Below, one piece after another: positions 34,353 to 46,060 of a stretch of 64,000 bases of DNA. Under the pieces are notes generated by a model. That model searched no databases. It saw only the letters and a program-made list of their open reading frames with translations, and was not told the DNA's origin. How positions within the stretch are numbered: position 1 is the stretch's first letter; the number at the start of each line of letters is the position of its first letter. The DNA lies in the NCBI GenBank assembly GCA_947623455.1, contig OX392534.1:11666001-11730000 (forward strand), read 5' to 3'. The translations under genes and the position numbers were made by a program. The DNA is from Mimachlamys varia. Lineage: Eukaryota > Mollusca > Bivalvia > Pectinida > Pectinidae.

Positions 34353-34599
34353 TTATCACTATTCCTACTTCTATTACATGTATGTAGATAAATAATATTT
34401 AAACCAGTACAGTCCATATTCTTAAAATCAAGATGCATGTTGTCAGCAGATAATTGTGCTAACTTTGAACCCTTTCATCCATGATATCCCCAGTTACATA
34501 TTTATTATGTATAACCATGCACTGCAGGCTCCTATTTTTTTCTTATCGGGTATATATCCCTTCTTAGCTGATCACCTCTACAAAGTTGCTGTACCTCTG

Positions 34600-35420
34600 G
34601 CAATGGCATTAGTTAGGAAGCTATAAGTGCTAAAACGACCAAACTTCTATGGCTGATGTATCTTAAGGATAAATAACACATTCATGCTACACTGTAGGCT
34701 TCGGATGCTGAATTGTGGAGTTCATCTTCCTTTTCTGCTTGAATGATTCATGTTTTAGGACTTTGTGAGCAATAATGGTGCAGTCAAGGGAAATAGTTGA
34801 GGTCATTTGTGAGGTACTATACACTGTAAGTACTACATCAACCAAACTTCCATGGCTGATGTATGTTATGGTAAATAGCTGATGATATGTTTCGGATGCT
34901 AGATGACCATGTTAAATTAGAACTTAATAAGTTCTGAAACTTTAATGTAAATAAGATCGGTTGAGATTAAATTTAAGAGAAACTTAAAAACTACATGTAC
35001 ATGTAACAGGTTTTGCATTAAAGCCGTCCCTATATAGCTATATCTTTTTCAAGCATAGAAATTAAAAGGAACCCATTAATTTTCAGGATTCCCATTTGAA
35101 CCAGGTATGCAGAAGGGCCCAATTTACTTAGAAAAGGATCCCATTTATAAAATACCCAGCGCAAACCCTGATGTAAAGATGAATGGCACATGCTATGTTT
35201 CAGATGCTGAATGACAATGTTTAGGACAATAAGTTTTGATACTTTGTTGTAAATGAGGATTGGTTGAGGTCAGTTGTGAGGTGAACATGAAGTCCTACAT
35301 CTATGTGTGAATAGCATATATGCTATGTTTCGGATGCTGGATTTGATCTTGACCTACAATTTTTGCTTGATTGACTATATGTTTTACATTTATAATACAT
35401 ACGGTAGTTAAGAAGAAGAA
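34600..35420 (+). repeat. Diverged ~200-300-bp tandem repeat
   Basis: Three to four copies of strings 'CTTCTATGGCTGATGTAT', 'GTTTCGGATGCT' and 'GTTGAGGTCA' recur in order (near 34640, 34850, 35190 and 35330). Non-coding. Confidence 0.5.
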
Positions 35421-36041
35421 TTGTTGATGGCTGATGCTTGTAAGGATGCTGTATAATTAGAATATGTGTACAATCTGGGTGGGATTTTTTGGTCCAGGGA
35501 CTTTGTCAGCATATATCCTCAATTCAACTTTAAAGTTTCACATTTAACTCTACATTTGCTAACCTTGTACCTTAAAAAGTTCAAATCCTATAATAGCTAT
35601 ATGCTCCCCAAACTTGCACTATGACTGCGTTAGCTACACATGTACAGCATAAGAATGCACACACCATTTAGAGAATGTTGCAATGCATTAACTGGACTGA
35701 AAATTTTTCAGCCAATAAGCTCATTGTGTGGTGAGTGTTCAGTGATGAATTGATTTTCTCCATGTTTCATTAATGCTTGCATTTATGGTCAAAGGGTTTA
35801 GCAGGCGGAACATATGATTCCGTAGAGTTCTTGTATTATCTCAAAGTTGTATAACTCGAGGGCTCCATTTAATTTGAAGAATTTTATCGGCCCCAACCAA
35901 GCTTTACACTAGCATTCAAACTCACGTAATTCGGATAACTCGAAGTTTACCTATATATGGTTCCATCGATTTCATGATAACAAGGTTCTACTATGTATCT
36001 CTATTTCATTAAGACAAATTTTGCTATATGTTACATTTCAG

Positions 36042-39000
36042 AAGTGTATGATATACTATGATGGTGTCTTAGCGGATAGGCTGATAGACATGTTGACCTC
36101 AACTATACGCGGTGCCCACGTTAGACCACACCTCTGGGCCTTCTTCTCATTAGTCCTCATTCCACTGGCCAAGACATCTGATACCACTACAGGTGAGTAC
36201 CGAATCATCTTTCTCACATCCATGGGACATACAATGGAAGTAGAAAATCAAGTTGTTTGATATACATTAGTTGATCTTAAAGGCCCAATATACGTAACTT
36301 TAGGCAAATCTTGAAGCAAAAATCAAGCCTAATAAGTTTTTAAACTTATAGATTTAGTTAAGATTAACTGCATGATATCAGCAATATTCAAGATGAATTC
36401 TTATGCAGTTACCAGAACAGCAGCAGTTGAAACTCAGTATTTGTAAACACACATCCATTTTGAACCGTCTTCTCATTTCGGTTTGCTGTTTAAGTGGGCC
36501 CCACCTGAATTATTTTCAATTCTTTGGATTTTTCTGTCAAGACTTTCTTGTTAGTTACCGCTCGGGTTTACTTTGTGTTAGGCTTATTGTTGCATGGTTA
36601 TCAACTGGATTTTTTTTCAGAATTTTTCAGAATCACGAAAAAATTCCTGAAGTTACGTATATTTGGCCTTTAATATATACATGAAAAGGTAACGATGGTA
36701 ATAAGACAAAAACAAACCATTACAGGAAATTGAAATAAATGACTGAAGCACTGGTATTTACAAAGTTTTATAAGTAAAAGTAAACCTTGATACATGTTCT
36801 GTTATATTCTGTTTAGTTTTGGTTTGTTTGGTTTATTTTGTTTCACGTCCTATTAACATCTGGGGTCATTTAAGGACGTGCCAGGTTTAGGAGGTGGAGG
36901 AAAGCTGGAATACCCAGAGAAAAGCCAACGACCTATGGTCAGTACCTGGCAACTGCCCCACGTGGGGTTCAAATTTGCAACCCAGAGGTGGAGGGCATAG
37001 GGATAGAATGTGGGGACACCTTAACCGCTCAGCCACCGTTTAGACTTAAATGCTTCGTATCAACAAAGAAAGGCGAGACATATAATTATGCATAATTCTT
37101 GTTTGCAGTAAAATGGGAAAGCTGTGGTACATACATCGACACTTCTCAGACAGGAACTCAAGTTGTACAATGGAGAGGTGATGTCCTTAAAATTGACTGT
37201 ACCATCTACATTCAAAGCGAGCCGAGCTATAAAAGCACATTATGTGCAAAAGCTGTGAAGTACGATGTGAAGGACAAACGGTTCAAACTCACTTTCCTCT
37301 CAGGAACTTCTTACAATGAAGATACAAAGGTAGAATATCTTACTTGACCAGCTATATATAATGTAATCATACATATATAATTTATATTAAACCTGAAGAA
37401 TTTCCCTTTTTTGCAGATCAAAACCAGATCTGAATTCCACTCTGTAACAGTACAGGTATATTTGGTTTCATTAAGAAATGGAATGTACCTGTAAAAAGAA
37501 TTATATCTATAAACTTATCATCTTGTATCATCCTTGGTCAAAATCATTGGATCAGGTCCATATATAGAAAATCTAATGTGAGCATTCAAACATGTTATAT
37601 CAAATTTATTAAACAAGTTTCAATTTATTAATTTCATATAAAAATGAGACTTTGACAAGGTTCATATGAAATGAAGGAATGAGTTTGATAAATTCAATAT
37701 ATTACATGAACACAAATGTTAGATCCTATTAATAATTGATATAACTTGAGAAACATACTTACTTAAAGGAAGACACATTTTTCTCTACTGGAATGACAGC
37801 GTGATGTCATTTATGTGTAATATCATGTTAGTGTTTTGCCAGTTAAAAAACTAATTTACAAACATATACAAATAAAAGGTAGATTGTATGTATGCTGTAT
37901 TTTTAGGTCATCTGACCCAAAGGGTCAAGATGACCTATAGTTACCGTGCTTCGTCCGTCGTCGTCCGCCGTGCGCCGTGCGCCGTCCGCCGTCCGTAAAC
38001 TTTTCACATTTCAAACTTCTTCTCAAGTTCTACCAATGGGAATAAGCTGAAACTTAGCTGAAATGATCCTGAGATGGTCCTGACCAAGTGTTGTTATTTT
38101 TCGGGTCGGTCCGAAATCCAAGATGGCCGCCAGAGCCGCCATCTTGAAAAACACATTTTCAACTTCTTCTCAAGTTCTACCAGTGGGAATAAGCTGAAAC
38201 TTAGCTGAAATGATCCTGAGATGGTCCTGACCAAGTGTTGTTATTTTTCGGGTCGGTCCGAAATCCAAGATGGCCGCCATAGCCGACATCTTGAAAAACA
38301 CATATTAAACTTCTTCTACAGTTCCACTGGTACCTGTGAGCTGAAAATTGGTAGGGATGTTCAGGAAGGGCAGCCCATAAAATGTTGTTATTTTTCGGGT
38401 CCGAAAAACTCTCGACATTTGTGCCATAGCGGCCATTTTGTGACATGATTGCGCAATCACTGTTTTCCTGAACAACACCTATTTTAAACTTCTTCTTAAG
38501 TTCTACTACTGGGGTTAAGCTGAAACTTGGCTGAAATGATCCTGAGATAGTCCTGACCAAGTGTTGTTATTTTTCGGGTCGGTCCGAAATCCAAGATGGC
38601 CGCCAGAGCCGCCATCTTGAAAAACACATTTTCAACTTCTTCTCAAGTTCTACCAGTGGGAATAAGCTGAAACTTAGCTGAAATGATCCTGAGATGGTCC
38701 TGACCAAGTGTTGTTATTTTTCGGGTCGGTCCGAAATCCAAGATGGCCGCCATAGCCGACATCTTGAAAAACACATATTAAACTTCTTCTACAGTTCCAC
38801 TGGTACCTGTGAGCTGAAAATTGGTAGGGATGTTCAGGAAAGGGCAGCCCATAAATTGTTGTTATTTTTTCGGGTCCGAAAAACTCTCGACATTTGTGCC
38901 ATGGCGGCCATTTTGTGACATGATTGCGCAATCACTGTTTTCCTGAACAACACCTATTTTAAACTTCTTCTTAAGTTCTACCACTGGGATTAAGCTGAAA

Positions 39001-42000
39001 CTTGGCTGAAATGATCCTGAGATAGTCCTGACCAAGTGTTGTTATTTTTCGGGTCGGTCCGAAATCCAAGATGGCCGCCAGAGCCGCCATCTTGAAAAAC
39101 ACATTTTCAACTTCTTCTCAAGTTCTACCAGTGGGATTAAGATGAAACTTAGCTGAAATGATCCTGAGATGGTCCTGACCAAGTGTTGTTATTTTTCGGG
39201 TCGGTCCGAAATCCAAGATGGCCGCCATAGCCGACATCTTGAAAAACACATATTAAACTTCTTCTACAGTTCCACTGGTACCTGTGAGCTGAAAATTGGT
39301 GGGGATGTTCAGGAAGGGCAGCCCATAAAATGTTGTTATTTTTCGGGTCCGAAAAACTCTCGACATTTGTGCCATGGCGGCCATTTTGTGACATGATTGC
39401 GCAATCACTGTTTTCCTGAAAAACACCTATTTTAAACTTCTTCTTAAGTTCTACCACTGGGATTAAGCTGAAACTTGGCTGAAATGATCCTGAGATAGTC
39501 CTGACCAAGTGTTGTTATTTTTCGGGTCGGTCCGAAATCCAAGATGGCCGCCAGAGCCGCCATCTTGAAAAACACATTTTCAACTTCTTTTCAAGTTCTA
39601 CCAGTGGGATTAAGATGAAACTTGGCTGAAATGATCCTGAGATGGTCCTGACCAAGTGTTGTTATTTTTTGGGTTGGTCCAAAATCCAAGATGGCCGCCA
39701 GAGCCGCCATCTTGAAAAACACATTTCCAAATTTCTCTCAAGTTTCACCTGTGGGATTAAGCTGAAACTTGGCTGAAATTATCCTGAGATGGTCCTGACC
39801 ATGAGTTGTTACTTTTCGGTCGGTTCGAAATCCCAAGATGGCCGCCATGGCCGCCATCTTACAAAACACATTTCCAACTTCTTCTCAAGTTCTACCTGTG
39901 GGATTAAGCTAAAACTTGGCTGAAGTGATTCTGAGATTGTCCTGACCAAGTGTTGTTATTTTTCAGGTTGGTCGGAAATCCAAGATGGCCGCCAGAGCCA
40001 CCATCTTGAAAAACACATTTCAAACTTCTTCTCAAGTTATACCTATGTGATTAAGCTGAAACTTGGCTGACATGATCCTGAGATGGTCTTGATCTAGTAT
40101 TGTTACTTTTTGGGTCGGTCCGAAATCCAAGATGGCTGCCAGAGCCGCAATCTTGAAAAACACGTTTCCAACTTCTTATCAAGTTCTACCACTGGGATTA
40201 AGCTGAAAATTGGCTGAAATGATCCTGAGATGGTCCTGACCAAGTGTTGTTACATTTCGGGTTTGTCCAAAATCCAAGATGGCCGCCAGATTCGCCATCT
40301 TGAAAAACAAAATTGCCGTCCGTAAACTTTTCACATTTTAAACTTCTTCTCAAGTTCAACTCCTTCTTTCTGTACACATGCGCAGTACATTATAACTAAA
40401 GTGTGTTCGGTTGAACTCTAGTAGACTACAGTAACTATAGTCGGCAATCGAACTCGCCCATTGTCACAAATCTAAGATGGCCGCCACATATGTCATTTTG
40501 AACTTCTCAAGTTCTACCAGTGACATTGAGCTGAACCTTGCAAAAATTATCCTCAGATAGTCCCAACCAAATGTTATTTATCGGGTCCGTCAGACATCCA
40601 AGATGGCTGCCACAGCCCCCATTTTGAATACACATTTAAAACTTTTCATAGAAAAATGATCCCCAGATAGTCCCAACCAAATGTTGTTATTTCTCCAGTC
40701 CGTCAGAGATCCAAGATGGCTGCAACAGCTCCCATTTTGCATCCACATCTAACACTTTCCATGATCTGAAACTTGCCTAAAATGATTCTGACCAAATGTT
40801 ATTTTTCGCACTGTTCCGAAGAAATCCATGATCATCACCATCTTGAAAACCACATTTGTGTGGCATATTGTTACATGATTGTATTACTAATTCCTAGAGG
40901 AGAGGAATTTATATAAGCTATTAGCTTGTTTTCCAATCCTCACTATTTGTATAATTTCTATATATGTAATATACATGTACACTGATGGAAATAAAATATT
41001 GTTTAAACTAATTCCATAATGGTATCACAATTGGTAGTCAGATGACCGTTAAGGCCCTTGGGCCTCTTGTTTACGTTTTATATTCCATTGTTTTGTTCAG
41101 CAAATGATGTGTGTTATATAATAAAACCAAATATGTATATTGACCCTGACAAAGTCCATAATTGATATATACCTGGGGGGAGGGGGTTATTACCAAACTA
41201 CGTATTTTACCAATCTGTCTAGATTTCCAGATCCATACCTGACAATGACTTCAAAAGACACACAAAAGAGTACTACATGGTTATGGTTTTAGCAACCAGA
41301 AGTTTACAAGTCAAATAAGTGAAGTGGGACACATACACCTGGGTCCTCTGACAATTGACCACTTATCAATCTGCCATCAAAATGTTCATTTTCTTTTTTA
41401 ACAGTACATTACAGCTTTTGAAAACAAGGACAACATATCTTACTGTGCTGAGAAATGGTCTATCTTAGCACTGCAGTTCTCCACCAGTACACGGCGGTCC
41501 GACTCGCATGTATCTCTCAAGATAACACAGACACCATTTAAAACCGACGAAAGTTAGTAATTTTGTTTTGTCTTAACCTTTTGTTCAAATTAATGAGTTT
41601 GAAAGTCAAAGATAAATATTTCCATGCGTAAGTACATGCACAGTGGGAACATTTACATGGCCACACTGGTTTGATGTGAGGCTAACATTTTTATAGACAT
41701 CTGTATTTTTCCAGTTGTACTCTTGGTTACTACCCAAAGTAAGATACCCTGCACTCTTATATAAAGGCCAAATCATCGGTCATCTGTTATCATTTGTTCA
41801 TCCATCATCAGTCTATAAATAATTTCTTGTTATCAAAGGACTGCCAAGCTTGTTCAGATGAATGACTTCCTTGACCCACTTTTAAGGTCATGGATGTCAA
41901 ATCTTCAAATAACTTCTTCTTAGTAACTATATGGCCAGGGTACTAATATTTGGCCTGTAAAATGTTGGAATGAAGGGCTACCATATGCAAGTTTGTTTAC

Positions 42001-44524
42001 ATTAATAATCTTGGACTAGTTTCTAGGTCACAGTGGTCTAATGTGTTCAAAAGTAAAACAAATGCTTCTCAGTAGCCAAAAGGCCCATGGGCCAGGGTAC
42101 TGATCTTTAAATTAACAGGAGTGTAGCATGCTGGTATGAAAGAATTCCAAGTTTATTCACTGACCTTCTCACAAGACCTAAAGGGTCAAATATAATGTTA
42201 AAATCTTGAAACAACTTCGCAACAACCAACAAAAAATAATGTATGTAGATTGACCGTTAAGGATGTACACTTCTGAGGTTTCAGTCACGTTCAAGTCTCG
42301 TTTCTGTCTGATTTAAAGATTTTTTGTTATATTGAAGAAATTATTATCAATTTTAATAGCAAATATGCATCTGAAAATTGTGTCAAAAATATAAGTGTCT
42401 GTTGCTTGTAGAACTTTTTTTTACATGAATTTTAAAAAATTACCAATTTGGTGGCCATTTTGAATATGCATATTTCTGTCTATTTTATGCACTTCGCGAA
42501 AGGCCAAAATTTCACCTTTTTGATGCTATATTGCTATCTTTAAAACATCAGTGTTTAGCCATTTTTAAATATAGCAAGCCCATTTTTGCTGTACAACTTT
42601 CTTATGTTCAGTTTTATAGAAATATTATGCTATAAAGTGGATAATTATACAATTTTAGTATTTTTCATATATTTAGTGTAACTGGAGCAGTTTTTATTTT
42701 TGAACTCAAAACTGTGAAAAATAACACAAATAATACAGGGACAAAAAATTACCTGGTAAGCTCACTAACCCCCCATTTTTATGATGGTTTTAGAAAGAGA
42801 AACCCATTTTCTTTTCATACACTAAATATTAAAAAAAGTTTGATATCAGAACTTTTTTTATTAAGCGGTTAATCTGCAAAAAATGGTGAAAAAATGATCA
42901 TTTTCTCTTTAAAAAATAAGGGGTAGGGGTAACTCAAATTGCTTTCATGAGTAAAAATATTAAGTTAGAGATATTTTACTTCCATAACTTAAAAGAAAAC
43001 ACTAATTTTGTCATTTCTGCAAACTTTCATACATTTCGGATCACAAATTTGGAAGATATTTTATGAAGATATCCCGCAGTTGGTCAAAACTACAAAATTC
43101 ACTTAAAATTGCTTATGATGTCATATTGGTATCTTTGACCGATCATAGCACAAAAACGAGCACACTGATATATCATTATCTTTGCATTTTCTGTCATGCC
43201 TTGAACTCCCTTTTCCAAAAATATATATGAGAAAAAAAGTTTGATACAGGAAAATTTTGACTTCTCAGAGGTGTACATCCTAAAGGCCCATGACCTCTTG
43301 TTTAAGTTAGGACTGATAAGAAATACAAAATTGTTTATTGTCACAGGCAGCCATCTTTGATTGGACTGCAAAAAAACTATTATTACCATTTCTTCAGAGG
43401 AATTCTCAAATTTTAAATTATTAAGAGCAAATAAGAGGAAATAAGAGAAAAGAAGGGCAATAATGCAATGCTTTAAAAATAGATGAGAAGATCAAATAAT
43501 CTCTTGCTCTTTCATTAAGGTGAAGGATCGATACCAAGAGAACGGTTGACGCAGATAACATACAGGCTGATGGGAGGCATTGGGTCCGCCATCATGGTTG
43601 CGCTACTGGCTTCGGTTCTCATAGACAGGCGGCGTAAATCTAGAGCAAGAGGAGGTATCATCATCAGAAGAGCTGGGGACACGAGTGATGAACAGCGCGG
43701 TGAAGAAATGGTGGCCCTCAACCAACCATCACAGCAGATTGGCCTTGGCACCTCCCCCGAGGCACGGGTCCAAAATGGCCGCCTGTCTCCCACACAACAA
43801 CTGATAATGCCACCTTCATACTCAGAAATACAAAGTAAGTGACAATGTCATTTGACTGAGTACTGCTTTTGACCAAATAAGACCCAGGGGCTAAAACAAA
43901 TAATATAGAAAAAAGTGGTCGTCAGACCAAATAGGAGTAAACCACCAAGTAAGCCATTTGCCATAATTATCTAAAATACTTTGCATGAATGTTCATGTAA
44001 GCCATTGACATCATTGTCCATCATCATATTTTATCTGTTTCAATATTTTTGACTTCTTCTCCAAAACTGCTGATTCAATTTCAATCAAATATTCCAGGAA
44101 GGTTCCATAGTCAAAGGCAAATGAAACTTAATTTACATTTATCCTCAGGGAACTTGGGGACACTGGCCCAAATTGGTCAAATTGGTTTCATAATACCCGA
44201 ATATTAAGTATTTTTCAGTGGTAAAGCTTAAGGAACATGCAGAAATGTTGATTTATAGGAAGATGAAATGTATTTCTTACATTGGTTAAATGATTTTGTA
44301 TTTCTTCAGATATAAGTTAATCATATCTCTTACCAGTATAGTTGTTGGGATGCCTGTTTCCTTACAGTATAATATCTTATTGGAATATTTATTTATTTGT
44401 CACAGGTGATCCAGGAAGGTTTAAGCAGTACCCAGATTCAGCTCCACCAAGCTACGAAGATATTGCTGACAACGTTAACAATACAGATTACACAAAAACT
44501 CAGCCAAATACCTCTAACACATGA
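36042..44524 (+). CDS. Unrecognised type I membrane protein with two PPSY motifs
   Basis: Exons 36042(coding from ATG 36090)-36192, 37109-37329, 37417-37455, 41405-41552, 43520-43834 and 44406-44524 join with GT/AG introns in phase into 314 residues. The ATG at 36090 was preferred over one at 36048 because it gives a typical signal peptide (...HLWAFFSLVLIPLAKTSD). The mature ectodomain (~32-185) has four cysteines in 'WESCGTY', 'KIDCTIY', 'STLCAKA' and 'ISYCAEK' and an alternating beta-like pattern; I do not recognise a named domain. About 187-206 is a helix 'MGGIGSAIMVALLASVLIDR' followed by a basic stop-transfer stretch. The tail holds MPPSYSEI (267-274) and APPSYEDI (288-295), PPxY motifs expected to bind WW domains. 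Introns contain a MITE, a SINE, a satellite-bearing repeat and a second MITE. The family is unknown; confidence in the gene model is high. Confidence 0.8.
36277..36673 (+). mobile_element. ~395-bp TTAA-flanked MITE, copy 2
   Basis: Begins TTAAAGGCCCAATATACGTA and ends with the inverse TTACGTATATTTGGCCTTTAA. It shares the whole interior with the 23385 copy, in the same orientation. Sits in intron 1 of the PPSY membrane-protein gene. Confidence 0.85.
36815..37042 (-). mobile_element. Molluscan tRNA-derived SINE
   Basis: Minus strand starts with GGTGGCTGAGCGGTTAAGG (polymerase III box A of a Leu/Ser-type tRNA head), then 'CCTCTGGGTTGCAAATTTGA', and then a conserved body, + strand 'GGACGTGCCAGGTTTAGGAG' and 'GTGGAGGAAAGC'. 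It ends in a T-rich + strand 'TTTGTTTGGTTTATTTTGT' tail. The arrangement (tRNA head, conserved core, A/T-rich tail) is that of a widespread bivalve SINE. In intron 1 of the PPSY gene. Confidence 0.8.
37585..37730. repeat. Foldback related to 30765
   Basis: 'TTATATCAAATTTATTAAAC' and 'GTTTGATAAATTCAATATAT' are imperfect inverse copies around 'TTCATATAAAAATGAGACTT'. In intron 3 of the PPSY gene. Confidence 0.55.
37900..41072 (+). mobile_element. Dispersed repeat carrying a higher-order satellite
   Basis: Left head 'TTTAGGTCATCTGACCCAAA' with 'CGTCCGTCGTCGTCCGCCGT'; right end 'CAGATGACCGTTAAGGCCCT' followed by 'TGGGCCTCTTGTTTA'. The 'TCATCTGACC' and 'GTCAGATGACC' ends are inverse to one another. 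Between them run about 18-20 monomers of ~143 bp, each with 'CAAGTTCTACCAGTGGGATT', 'CTGAGATGGTCCTGACCAAG' and 'CCAAGATGGCCGCCAGAGCC'. From 38160 to 39640 they are arranged in a ~475-bp higher-order unit repeated three times. Intron 3 of the PPSY gene; related heads occur at 3729, 12300 and 44609. Confidence 0.85.
41750..42257 (+). repeat. Bivalve dispersed repeat, left part, interrupted by a MITE
   Basis: Contains 'CATCGGTCATCTGTTATC' and repeated gene-free units 'AACTTCTTCTTAGTAACTAT' and 'TGACCCACTTTTAAGGTCAT', and ends TTGACCGT. The right end 'GGCCCATGACCTCTTGTTTA' resumes after the MITE at 43284. Confidence 0.6.
42261..43280. mobile_element. 1,020-bp MITE with TAA target duplication (PIF/Harbinger-like)
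   Basis: Starts GGATGTACACTTCTGAGG and ends CTTCTCAGAGGTGTACATCC, which are near-perfect inverted repeats. It is flanked by TAA at 42258-42260 and 43281-43283. It splits the end of a dispersed repeat whose uninterrupted form is seen at 41045-41070, so the insertion is clean. The interior is AT-rich and non-coding. The TWA target fits PIF/Harbinger; that is inference. Confidence 0.75.
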
Positions 44525-44570
44525 AGTTTTATCTAACACATGAAGTTTTATCTAACACATGATGTTTTAT
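44513..44570 (+). repeat. 19-bp triplicate spanning the stop codon
   Basis: TCTAACACATGAAGTTTTA occurs three times in tandem (the third with one change). The first copy contains the stop TGA of the PPSY gene. As 19 is not a multiple of three, unit number changes would not extend the frame past the first copy. Confidence 0.85.
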
Positions 44571-44608
44571 CAAACACTATATCTGTACATTATGATTATT
44601 GGTCACCT

Positions 44609-45207
44609 GACCTTTTCTGATTGCTTTTTGTCCGTTGTCGTGCAACGTTAACGTGCATAAACTTTTCACATTTTACTACTCAAGAACCAATGATTTTGTT
44701 TAACAAACTTTGCCAGAATATGTTCCATCACGTGGTATATGAGGGTACAAAATTGTAAAATTGAGATTCCTGCCCCAACCTCAGGGGCAAGGTCGGGAAT
44801 CCAATGGGAAAATCAATCTACATATACTTAAAAATCTTCTCCAGATACAGAGGTACATTTGTAGTACAGTCTCTGTATGGATGGATCCTCAGAGGCTTAG
44901 TATAAAGCTCAAACTTCATTAACCCTAGACCATTTGTTCTCATTGCAGAGGAAGGGGATACATTTGTGTTAATATTTTGTCAATTTTCTGAAGGAAATAA
45001 TACCTTTTTGGTGAAGATCATCCTCAATATAAAAAAAAAATAGTTTTGAAAGTTTGTATCCATTGGCAAAAACATGACAAGCATTGCATTACTCTTTGTG
45101 TACGTGTTGATTTCCTCATCAACTTTCAACAATGAAATTGAGCTGACCAGGCATGCGCCGTGCCTGTGGTATAACTCAGGTGACTGCTAAAGCCCATGGG
45201 CCCTTGA
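44609..45207 (+). repeat. 'GGTCACCTGACC' dispersed repeat, copy
   Basis: Starts 'GGTCACCTGACCTTTTCTGA', has 'TTGTCCGTTGTCGTGCAACG', 'GCATAAACTTTTCACATTTT', and ends 'GCCCATGGGCCCTTGA'. It lies just after the stop of the PPSY gene and may be in its 3' UTR, since an AATAAA is at ~45500. Confidence 0.65.
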
Positions 45208-45209
45208 TA

Positions 45210-46060
45210 CTTTTGATGATGTTTTTAAGATATAATTAGGTATATTATCACTTTATATTGATCTTCCTTTTTTTCATTTTTTTTTAAAACTGTTGGATTG
45301 TTGCTAAAATGCACTTTCTATTATATTGCTTTCATGAATATAATGAACATACACTGCAGGGATGCATATGGATTTGGAGTGTTTTCAAAAGTAAGCAAAC
45401 ATAAATTTGAAATGTTTTAAGTTAGTTGTGAATATGATTATGTATGTACTGATTGAATGATAATCCCCCCTGGAATCAGTTGATATGTTAATTATCTCTG
45501 TTTAATAAAATATTTTAACACATGGGTTGTAAGGCACCTAGTGCATGGAGAAACTCCCTAACGCCGAGGTTGGGATGTTACAGAATCTTAGCCCGAGACT
45601 GAGATAACCCGATCTCGATCACTTACAGGTAATAGATTTTTTTTCTCACACCTCTTACATATATCTAGTTGTATAATAACAACCCATCTATATATGCGTT
45701 TAGCGTGTAAGAGTATCCCGTCTGGGGCCTCCCGGTTCAAAGCCGATTAATCACTTCATCTGCGCTTCGAATGCACATATTTCTAATAATATTGGTTAAC
45801 TGGAGCGTGTGACGTCAACGATTCGAGAGTATTACGTCATTTGCGCGGATGAATACATGAATGGGTTAAATTTCCGCCAAAACTCACGTAAAGGTACCAG
45901 ACAGATCGGACAAGACAGAAAAATCTAGCACTGGGTATCACGTGAGATTTCCCTGTCCGAGGTGCGAGAAAGAGTCTTCCTGGATAAGAAATAAGAAATT
46001 GGGGAAAACTAAATTGAGTAAAACTGTTTCTCCAAATAAATGACTTTGACCTTTCATCAA
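45210..46060. other. No gene recognised
   Basis: Contains a possible polyA signal of the PPSY gene at ~45500, and a GC-richer segment at 45540-45770 with 'GCCTCCCGGTTCAAAGCCGA' that resembles a polymerase III box B but lacks a convincing box A. No coding exon seen. Confidence 0.4.

Noticed and set aside
36021..36089. Longer N-terminus for the PPSY membrane protein
   Set aside because: The upstream start gives an unlikely leader and overlaps the splice acceptor at 36041; the ATG at 36090 gives a good signal peptide.
38201..39508. Repeated 75-119-codon frames on both strands
   Set aside because: They recur at the 475-bp satellite period and follow the repeat, not a protein family.
45700..45750. 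tRNA gene
   Set aside because: A box-B-like string is present but no box A at the right distance and no acceptor stem.
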